A DNA stretch of 64,000 nucleotides from Girardinichthys multiradiatus. Taxonomy: Eukaryota > Chordata > Actinopteri > Cyprinodontiformes > Goodeidae. The stretch's first letter is position 1. Each line of letters opens with the position of its first letter. The translations under genes and the position numbers were made by a program. This document shows, in pieces, positions 56,259-64,000 of this stretch. The stretch lies in NCBI RefSeq assembly GCF_021462225.1, contig NC_061818.1, forward strand, positions 22,809,806 to 22,873,805. The letters run 5' to 3'. The notes beneath the pieces are model-generated. The model was not told the DNA's origin and did not search any database. It worked only from the letters and a program-made list of their open reading frames with translations.

Positions 56259-58208
56259 ATGTTCACGCCAACACACAAAAAGATATTGATAATAGGGGGC
56301 GTCATCTCGATCATAATTGTAGGTGCCCTGCTAATATGGGAAAGAAATCATAGAACACTGCATAAAAGATCCCGGTCATCTGACCTTGACGAATCTGACG
56401 ACAATAACAGGTGTGGAACAAAAAGAGCTTACCAATTCGGATTAATGGTGTGTGTGCAGTCAAACACCACCACGAATCTTGTCATTCCACTTACCAGTCT
56501 TAGCCGTAAAACAGAAAAAGGCCAAGATTATAAAAACTACAAATGGTACTTGACTAATGATCAAAAACAAACACAATGGGCCACAATAGTAGCTGATGCA
56601 AATAATGAATGGACCCCAACGTGGGGCACTACTGCATATGCAAAGCACCAGAAAAAACTGTTCAAACTTAACGTGACAGGTTCAGTTGTATATTTAACCG
56701 TGAACCTTACGAAAACTTCCCTAGCACCCCCTGGGTACAACACTTCTTGTTGGGGATTCTTACTATGGGCCTATTCATCAGGGGCGGATCCCAGTTTCCA
56801 ACTATTTATCTGTGAACATAAAAATGTAACGACCCTTTCCCCAAGAGCAGTAGAAAGGGGAGTCAGAATTGATCCTGGGAACCTGACAACAGATGACTGG
56901 TTCAAAATATCTACAGGAATATCTAAAATAGATAACAACTGGCTTTTAATGGCAGAACAGGCTGCCCAGGCAGCAAAAACAGATTGTGTAGTATGCATGG
57001 GAGCCAGACCCCTGCTACAAGTGGTTCCCTCAACGTTGACAGAAAAATGCTTAGTAGAAGTAATGAACAGCACAAGACTCTCAACAAACTGTACTATGTG
57101 GGATAAGATTTATCCCTTGACTACAGCTGAAAAACAAAAACCGATGTTTTCAAATAAGGTTGCTCCAGGAAATTTTTCTTGCATAAACCGAACAGGTGTG
57201 GGGTCAAACATAAGCAGACTTAATGAAGATCAATGTACCTCCACCATAACAGTAGGTGTCAGCTTTAAACCTAAAGCACGCAGCGACATCTGGTGGTGGT
57301 GTGGAGACGATAAACTGTATGACAGGTTGCCATACAACACAACTGGATTGTGTGCATCAGTGTCATTAATATTTCCCGTGTCTGTTATTCCACTCTCAGT
57401 AGCAGATTTGTTGGGTACAGTAGCCAGCATATTTCCACACACCTGGAAAAGTAGAGTAAAAAGATCAGGATGGAGTAGAGACGACCCTACTTATATAGAT
57501 AGCATAGGAATACCAAGAGGAGTTCCTGATGAATATAAATTAGCAGATCAAGTAGCAGCAGGTTTTGAATCCACCATATGCTGGTGGTGCACAATAAATA
57601 AAAATGTTGACAGAATAAATTACATCCATTACAATGTGCAACGACTAGGAAATAAAACTGAAGAAGGATTCTCAGCCATCCATGAACAATTGTCAGCTAC
57701 CTCTTTAATGGCTTTCCAAAATAGAATTGCTGTCGATATGCTCTTAGCTGAAAAAGGTGGAGTATGTTCAATATTTGGGCATCAATGTTGTACATTTATT
57801 CCAAATAACACCGCAGCTGATGGGAGCCTCACCAAGGCCCTGGAGGGCCTTAGGTCACTTAACAGCAAAATGAAAGATCATTCTGGAGTTGACACCACAA
57901 TGTGGGATGGGTTTGGAGAAATGTTTGGTAAATATAAACAATTAGTGTTGTCTATCCTTATGTCAATAGCAGTCTTTGCAGCTATTCTCACATTGTGTGG
58001 ATGTTGCTGTATTCCGTGTATAAGAGCTTTGTGCACTCGCATAATAACCTCTGCTATTCAGCCAGTCAAAACAGAAATGTCAGAGATGTATGCCCTCCTG
58101 AGACCTGAGGAGACAGAAGGAGCCAGTGATGATGATGATGATGACCAGGAAGAAGAAGAGACTTCTCTGCATTTCCCTGATCTGTATCCTGACCCTAACG
58201 ACAATTAG
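56259..58208 (+). CDS. env: ERV-B envelope glycoprotein, open
   Basis: 649 residues from the first ATG of the frame. A hydrophobic leader span (about residues 10-30) is followed by a dibasic-rich segment (HKRSRSS). SU has many NxS/T sites and a CVVC (CXXC) near residue 242. A furin-type RVKR is at about 399-402. TM has CWWC near its start, a heptad region, a CX6CC (CSIFGHQCC) near 503-511, a membrane span at about 562-585, a Cys cluster and a tail with YALL and an acidic run. CXXC plus CX6CC define a gamma-type env in which SU and TM are disulfide-linked. No stop or frameshift was seen. An AG acceptor-like site lies near 56057. Confidence 0.93.
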   Translation: MFTPTHKKILIIGGVISIIIVGALLIWERNHRTLHKRSRSSDLDESDDNNRCGTKRAYQFGLMVCVQSNTTTNLVIPLTSLSRKTEKGQDYKNYKWYLTNDQKQTQWATIVADANNEWTPTWGTTAYAKHQKKLFKLNVTGSVVYLTVNLTKTSLAPPGYNTSCWGFLLWAYSSGADPSFQLFICEHKNVTTLSPRAVERGVRIDPGNLTTDDWFKISTGISKIDNNWLLMAEQAAQAAKTDCVVCMGARPLLQVVPSTLTEKCLVEVMNSTRLSTNCTMWDKIYPLTTAEKQKPMFSNKVAPGNFSCINRTGVGSNISRLNEDQCTSTITVGVSFKPKARSDIWWWCGDDKLYDRLPYNTTGLCASVSLIFPVSVIPLSVADLLGTVASIFPHTWKSRVKRSGWSRDDPTYIDSIGIPRGVPDEYKLADQVAAGFESTICWWCTINKNVDRINYIHYNVQRLGNKTEEGFSAIHEQLSATSLMAFQNRIAVDMLLAEKGGVCSIFGHQCCTFIPNNTAADGSLTKALEGLRSLNSKMKDHSGVDTTMWDGFGEMFGKYKQLVLSILMSIAVFAAILTLCGCCCIPCIRALCTRIITSAIQPVKTEMSEMYALLRPEETEGASDDDDDDQEEEETSLHFPDLYPDPNDN

Positions 58209-58342
58209 TTGTATACAGTAAACTTAAAGACCTCCTGCTACTTTTTTAATGACATGTACAGATAAAACACACCATGATGTCTTGACTGAAAATCTGAGAA
58301 GAAAAGGTTAATGATTGATGTATCAAGTGTTTAAAACATTTA

Positions 58343-58357
58343 TAAAGAGGAGGAAAA
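58343..58357 (+). promoter_or_regulatory. ERV-B polypurine tract
   Basis: The purine run AAAGAGGAGGAAAA ends exactly at the 3' LTR start and would prime plus-strand DNA synthesis. Confidence 0.85.
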
Positions 58358-58732
58358 TGTTAGGGTTAATTAATGATTATATATGTTTTAACTTTAATAG
58401 AAGTGAAGCTTGCTGTTCAGAGTGATTATATCTTATATGTACAAGAGCTGCAAGATAGAGACAGGATGTTCTAGAACATTCTGTCAGTGCAGCTGTTTCT
58501 AATCATTATGAGTGTGCATCTCTCCCTTATTTGTGCTTGGAACATTCTGTAACCAGGGCCTCTTCTCTTATGAATAAAAGGCAGAGAGAGCAGGGGCTGT
58601 TTCAGAGTGTTGGTGGAGGATTGTAACTGAGCAGCCTCTGAAAACACTCTCACCTGCAGGTTAAAATGAACTAACTTCTCTGTGTCTTTCTTTGTGCAGA
58701 ATTGTGAAAGTGTTTGGTGTTTAAACCTAACA
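58358..58732 (+). repeat. ERV-B 3' LTR
   Basis: 375 bp, identical by eye to the 5' LTR, and followed by the duplicated ATTGG. Confidence 0.97.
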
Positions 58733-58737
58733 ATTGG

Positions 58738-59018
58738 CATATTTGGACAGACTATGGAATAAAGCACGGATAGACACCCTCCAGTTAGAGGGGTCAATAC
58801 TCCCTGTCAAGACTTAGAAGGTTGTAAGCATCCTTGGGACTACAAAGGCCGGACAGGCAATAGTCCCTGGGCACATGGCGTGGCTATGGAGGCAGGGTCA
58901 AAAAGCATTATGACAAACATTTCCTTCTGCTCCACAGGTTGTAATGACTGTTAAACTCTTTTATTTAGCATCTCAAAGTAGTGGTGAAGTCACATAGGTG
59001 ACTTCAAAAGGGGTAAAT
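58738..59018 (+). pseudogene. ERV-A 3' remainder up to polypurine tract
   Basis: It resumes ERV-A after the ERV-B insertion. Frames are broken (a WHIWTDYGIKHG-type fragment spans the old insertion site). It ends with AAAAGGGG at 59007-59014, a polypurine tract directly before the LTR that starts at 59019. Confidence 0.6.
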
Positions 59019-60481
59019 TGTGGAGATATATTATGTGTGTGCATTATTATTATTATGTTCATAACCAGTGTGGGAAATAAAATGTATAACCTGTGTTAGT
59101 GGCCTGCAGAATTGTTATTGCACAAACTTGGCCTTGAGTGTGGTGAAGCAGAAAAATACTGAAGAACTGTAAGCTCGGGAAAAGGATGTGAAAAGATTAA
59201 CGGGCCAAGTACTCCCTTCTTATATCAGTAGATACGGGATGCAGCTGGGAGACAAGAACATGTCCTAATATGGTAGGCAGGAAAAGTTTGTACGTGACTA
59301 TATGTGAGAAAAAACTGTAAACAGGGCGCTGCCCATTTTCATGTGTGTTTTAATAAAAGCAATGAGCCCAGTGAGAAGTTCCGAAGTTGTCCCGGTGTGT
59401 GGTCAGATCACATGAGAGCTTCCCTGGTCCAGGTACTTTTAATTTAATACAACGGTGTCTGAGTGTGTTATTTCAATGGGTGTGAATTCTTTCAGCTTAC
59501 TGTGAATAAACGAACACACAGAAGACCTCTCGGAGGGGGTGCTTCAACACCCCAGACGCCTCTAAAAACTCTCCCACTGCGTTTGAGTATTTTCTAAGTT
59601 TGTCATTGGTAATACAGTCCCTTATTTGTAAGTACTTCCAAATATTTGCCCTTATTAGCAATCCATTCCTTCCAGAAAAGGGTGGTGTTTGTGCTATGTT
59701 TGGGTCACTGTTCCAGATTCTGAAGGATCAGCAACCAGAGGTCTGGATGGATTATTACCCTAGCACATTGGATAGCAAAGTATTCTGGAGTATACAATTT
59801 GTCCAATTGGTTTACAGCTACTTTTGGTAAAAGGAGGTCCTTCATTGTTGCCATGACTTCCTTTGAAAGTCTTACTTGTGGATGTTTCACAGCGCTCTAA
59901 TTGCCAGGTTGATAGCCACAGCTTTGTCCAGCAATGATCCTCTAAACCTTATCAGAAACAATGCCCTAACTACTGCCCTGACAGATGATTCTTGTCCTTC
60001 CAGCAGCTCGTCTGACTCTGACAACTTTGTTAACTTTGATGATGATTTTGATGAATATTCCAATGTTTAGTCTCCATTTAATCACTTGATGACTTTCTTT
60101 TTCCTTTCTTTTGCCTCAATACTATATTAATAATTTATTCACTTGATTTTCATTCCATTTTTACTGTTTTCTCTGAAAATCCTTCTGCCATGTGGTAGCT
60201 ACCTGCCTAATTGTTTGATGGGTGTTTTATACACTGAAGTTTGTAAGTTTCGTCTGACAGGATTATTGCTCACACAGAGGATAACGACTATGTCATTTAT
60301 TTTATTATTCAATCTCATTATACGTTTTATATTCATTGTCATTCAATTACTTGTTTATTATTTTGTATGACATAATAACCATTTACAAGATTCGAGCCAA
60401 ATTCATATTATATTATAATCTAAACCCTCTTGCTAATAAAAAAGCCTTAGCTAGAAGCAATTAGCCTCAAACAAAAAGACT
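59019..60481 (+). repeat. 1.46-kb direct repeat, copy 2 (ERV-A 3' LTR plus env-like segment)
   Basis: LTR at 59019-59605, then the same env-like and AT-rich sequence as copy 1 up to 60481 ('aaaaagact'), after which both diverge. Differences from copy 1 are few. That unrelated-looking sequence downstream of a 3' LTR should match copy 1 is unexpected and suggests that the whole 1.46-kb block was copied as one segment. Confidence 0.85.
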
Positions 60482-61616
60482 ATATAGAAATAAAATCTTT
60501 AATATCTGGTATTTAGCATTTATAATGACATCTCAAATGTGATAAAAAAGTCTCTGGCTTGTCTTTAACATAACACATCATTTGTTTCAGATGGACAGCT
60601 CCTTCCACCAGTGTTGTTGTGTCAGGGGTTCTGGGTTTTTTCATTGCAAGAAAACATATGTTTTGCAGCTGTCATTGCAATAAGAACTAACTTCTGTTGA
60701 TACCTGTTTAAATTATGTAATATTTCTGTTTCGTCCAACAAAGCAACACTCCATTTGTTTATGGAATAATTTATCCAATTATATGGATATGTATAAATCA
60801 ACAATGTGGGACATTGTTAATTCATTTTTGGAAGGGGATACAAATCTTGGCAGGCTCAGCCCTCCTTGACGAGCATGTAGCGACAGTGAGAAGTCGTTGA
60901 GTCATTATCTTTGCAGCAATCTCATGATGAAACCTGTTTTTTTACATGGTTTCTGGCCTCACTGAGTCTAGTGCAGTGATTACTATCTTTGCATTTTTGA
61001 GACAAAATCAGTTCCTTCGGTCTTTTCTACATTAAATTGGAAAATATTCGGACTCATCCATTTATTGATATTTTGTTGCTCAAACGCAACAAAAATAAAC
61101 ATTGTTTTATTCATGAAACACAAGATATCAATAAAATGTGTATTCTAGTTGAGGGACTTTTTTAATGATTCTTATATAATTATTGTTTCATTTTATGTAA
61201 CTGATTATTAACTATGACCCTTTATTGATATTAAAATCTTCATTCCACACCCACCCCTTTTTGTGATCAATGACCTTTTCATGCCTTAAATTGCCCCAAT
61301 AAAGGGGGCGCTATTCAGACTTTAATCTTTTTAGGTGCAATAAATCTGAGCTTTGTTACAACACCTGTCAATTCCCAATAGAGCCTTGAGTCATGTAGCT
61401 CTTGATGTCACAGAACTACCCAGGTCACCGGGTAAGTCTACCTGTTTTGACAGGTTCTCTTCAGGTTCTTATTTTGTCTCTCTGCCTAATATGCAATCTT
61501 TCTCACTCTTTCTCAATCTTTCTGCAATCTCATTCAGTCCATATCATACAATATGTTGTATGGGTGGGACAGATTTAGTGGCGGTCTCCTCTGGATCCCT
61601 TCTAAGACTGGCCTCC
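60482..61616. other. No gene seen
   Basis: AT-rich; no supported exon. The stretch before 61617 has splice-like strings (CAG/GTAAGT near 61430) but no matching coding frame. Confidence 0.4.
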
Positions 61617-63500
61617 TGTTAGGGTTAATTAATGATTATATATGTTTTAACTTTAATAGAAGTGAAGCTTGCTGTTCAGAGTGATTATATCTTATATGTA
61701 CAAGAGCTGCAAGATAGAGACAGGATGTTCTGGAACATTCTGTCGGTGCAGCTGTTTCTAATCTTCCCTCCCTTTTGTGCTTGGAATATTTTGTAACCAG
61801 GGCCTCTTCTCTTATCAATAAAAGGCAGAGAGAGCAGGGGCTGTCTCAGAGTGTGGTGGAGGATTGTAACTGAGCAGCCTCTGAAACACTCTCACCTGCA
61901 GGTTAAAATGAACTAACTTCTCTGTGTCTTTCTTTGTGCAGAATTGTGAAAGTGTTTGGTGTTTAAACCTAACATAAATGGTCCTTCGAGCCGGATGCCA
62001 AGATGCTTGATGATCCCAGTGGGTGAGTGAGATTCCAGACAAATCTGTGGCCACAGTACTAATACCCTTTCCGGGACTGGTCCCTCCCTGACAGGCTGGG
62101 GTCTGACGGCTGACGGTACTCCCGAGGACACAGAGAACCAGTGAGTAGGTCTTTCATTTAAAAGGAATGAGTGATGAAATGCAAATGACCTAAAATAGTA
62201 CAGTATAGAGAAACCCTGACAATTCTAGACACTATCAGGTGAACTAAAATAGACAGTTAAATTCCGCAGGAGGGTAGACTCCCTTAGTTGAAATAGACTA
62301 ATTAAACTCTACACAGGACGGCGGAGTCCTCTGTTGTATTAAAATAGACAGTTAAATTCCGCAGGAGGGTAGACTCCCTTAGTTGAAATAGACTAATTAA
62401 ACTCTACACAGGACGGCGGAGTCCTCTGTTATGTTTTTGTGAAAGTAATTAAAGTAAGAGTAAAACGCGTAAAAAAGTGTGACTGAAAAACGAGTGGAAG
62501 AATGAATGGAATCGTAACGACCACTAGGTCCTTACCTTTCATATAAACTGAAAACAGATAGTAAATGGTGAGCCTTTGTGGATGCTTGTAGGCAAGAAAA
62601 TCCCACCTGAACAGGGTTGAAGTGGATTTTACCACAACTGACTTCTTGATCACCATCCTGTTTTCAAATACATAAATCCAGTATTTAGAATACACCAGGT
62701 ATTAAAAAACATACTGGATCTAAATCTAGTTCAAAATGGGAAAGGGGCAAAGTAAAGAGAAACAAAGTAACTAATTGACTTAGAAGGGGAGGTAAAGTTT
62801 ATGGAGAACTATGTAAAAGGAGCAGGTATGATCTGTCATAGATGGAATAAAAAATAAAAAACATGGGTTTTTGGGCAAATTAGATACAAAGGATGTCTTA
62901 AAATTACAAGGGGATCTAAAATTAGCAATAATGAAAACTAAAAAGAGAAAAATAACAAAGAACAATGGGGGAAGAACAGAGAAAAAGCTCTGATTTAACA
63001 GAAATATGTGCACGATGGCATAAAAATACGGATTTTCAGGTAACTTAATTATCACTGAAATCCTAAAACTACACAGGGATCTTAAACTGGAGATTATGCA
63101 TTCAAAAGATTCAAGAGACAATAAAAAACCTTGCCAGATTATAATTTCAAAGGGGACTTTTCAGTCCCTGAGTGCACACAGTTGATAAACAGATTAAAAC
63201 AAAAAGATGAATTAAAAAAAAAAAAAACAACAATAAGAGCAGCTTTTAACTGACATAGCCATAATACTGAGGCCTTAAGAAAAGCACAGGAAAAAACTTT
63301 CAGCTTAACTGAAAACAAATAAAGGGGGGCGGACTGCCACCCATCCCAGTTTAGAATACCAAGGTAGCCCCAAATTATAAAGACTAAGAGGTGGTTTTAG
63401 AGAACGTGGTAAAAGAAGTTAAAAGAGGAGGTGACAATGTGGACAACATGGAAACTGTCCAACTGGACAACCCAGTGAACAATGACTAGAGTTGTTAAAG
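61617..63500 (+). mobile_element. ERV-C: ERV-B-type LTR and leader with other gag-like interior
   Basis: The LTR at 61617-61974 is 358 bp and close to the ERV-B LTR apart from small deletions. The tRNA-Tyr primer site (61979-61995), two 95-bp repeats and the first 11 or so gag codons (ATG at 62736) follow. After about 62769 the sequence leaves ERV-B. It still looks gag-like (Lys-rich, and a degenerate CCHC-like 'caatgtggacaacatgg' near 63438) but is full of stops. No second LTR is in the window. It may be a defective chimera or a truncated provirus. Confidence 0.8.
62241..62430 (+). repeat. Two 95-bp leader repeats in ERV-C
   Basis: Same unit as in ERV-B with the same two hairpins; the second unit begins GTATT in place of GAACT. 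The difference in copy number (two against three) shows that the array expands and contracts. Confidence 0.92.
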
Positions 63501-63814
63501 AAGTAATCTGAGAGTAAAAGATTTTGTAGGCAAGCATTAGTGAGAAACAGGTGCTTTAAAAATCATTCTATGGTGTTATACTACCAACAATATCATGATA
63601 AAATGCAAAAGATTCATTTTACAGGGAAATAATTCCATATTTGGCTCAGATTGTGTGCATTCTTGATTTTTCCTCTTTGAGAGAAGTTAAATTTCAGCTC
63701 TGTGAAACGACCTTGACAAAGAGATGCAGCTGCCTGAAAACAAAGATAAAACTTCTGCAAACAGCAGAAGCCTGTCTCTGCTGAAAGGTCTGAAAAAATT
63801 GTAACTCTACCCTG
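63501..63814. other. No gene seen
   Basis: AT-rich; likely the end of ERV-C or flanking DNA, not resolved. Confidence 0.35.
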
Positions 63815-64000
63815 CATGTGTCAAACTCAAGGTCCGCGGGCCAAAACCGGACCCCAGAAGTTTAGTGATTCTCTAGAAGTAGAGCCTTTTAATATGGTTA
63901 TTGTGTGCTTGAATGTTATTTTGTCAATCAATAAGCAGTTTTGTTTACATTCTGCCACAATCTGCCTTTTGAAAATGTTTTGAATCTTGCTCTTTATGTA
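63815..64000 (+). mobile_element. hAT-like terminal sequence, runs off window
   Basis: 'tgtgtcaaactcaaggtccgcgggcc' resembles the widespread vertebrate hAT non-autonomous terminus (TGTCAAACTCAAGGCCCG type). The remainder is beyond the window edge, so length and partner end are unknown. Confidence 0.55.

Larger units (their letters stand above)
49987..58732 (+). mobile_element. ERV-B provirus, young, pol-defective
   Basis: 8.75 kb with 375-bp LTRs (TGTTAGG...CCTAACA) that read as identical. It carries a tRNA-Tyr primer site, leader repeats, gag, protease, an extra domain, RT-RNase H, a partial integrase, env and a polypurine tract. One in-frame UGA divides gag from pol. A second UGA (53735-53737), a frameshift near 55585-55620, a third UGA (55819-55821) and loss of the integrase core disable pol. 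The single long env with CX6CC is gamma-type. It lies inside an older relative (ERV-A). Identical LTRs point to a recent insertion, and such a defective pol implies help in trans or damage since. Confidence 0.95.

Noticed and set aside
37349..59605. A single 22-kb provirus with the two LTRs as its ends
   Set aside because: Sequence after both LTRs is the same for 0.87 kb, there is no flanking duplication, and the interior is a patchwork of unrelated elements in both orientations.

Overview
The window looks like chromosomal DNA of a ray-finned fish, probably a percomorph. It is AT-rich and intron-bearing, with canonical GT-AG exons of a vertebrate vitamin K-dependent gene. It is crowded with typical teleost repeats: Tc1-like transposons, Rex3/RTE-like and L2/CR1-like LINEs, Ty3/gypsy chromovirus debris, gamma-type endogenous retroviruses and hAT-like ends. 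No bacterial, organellar or rRNA/tRNA genes were seen. The species cannot be named from this sequence alone.

Layout. 1-22.9 kb is gene-poor. It holds Tc1 relics, a 342-bp GATA microsatellite (1799-2140), a small Rex3-like insertion with target-site duplication (2647-2865), a Tc1 relic split by a LINE 3' end (about 7.0-9.1 kb), a Tc1 element with a full-length but catalytically mutated transposase (11117-12715), and a fold-back version of the same Tc1 family (17381-18745). 23.08-32.66 kb on the + strand is an eight-exon gene of the protein Z (proz) type: signal peptide, propeptide, short Gla domain, two EGF domains and an inactive protease-like domain. It has a one-base frameshift in the last exon. 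Its intron 5 holds an antisense LINE with a 649-codon reverse transcriptase ORF and a Tc1 relic; intron 7 holds another Tc1 relic. 33-37 kb is transposon debris, including a chromodomain fragment of a Ty3/gypsy integrase.

37.3-60.5 kb is a block rich in retroviral sequence. Two almost identical 1.46-kb direct repeats (37349-38838 and 59019-60481), each starting with an LTR, lie about 20 kb apart. Between them are an inverted LTR relic, an unrecognised 741-codon intronless ORF on the minus strand (40671-42896) with CRE-like, E-box and ETS motifs upstream, more Tc1 relics, a 263-bp MITE, and an old, scrambled retrovirus (here ERV-A, 46.2-49.98 kb, resuming 58.74-59.6 kb). A young provirus (ERV-B, 49987-58732) sits inside ERV-A with 5-bp duplications (ATTGG) and two LTRs that read as identical. 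ERV-B has a tRNA-Tyr primer-binding site, a leader with three 95-bp tandem repeats, gag, a UGA-CUA-G junction, protease plus an extra domain, RT-RNase H, only the N-terminal zinc-binding part of integrase, and an open env. A third relative (ERV-C, from 61617) has the same type of LTR and leader but a different, broken gag-like interior.

The most unusual item is the extra domain between protease and reverse transcriptase in ERV-B, also preserved in the decayed ERV-A. It carries two H-hydrophobic-[T/S]-hydrophobic motifs with conserved spacing, the signature layout of 2H phosphoesterases. This assignment is inference from motifs and needs a profile or structure search.
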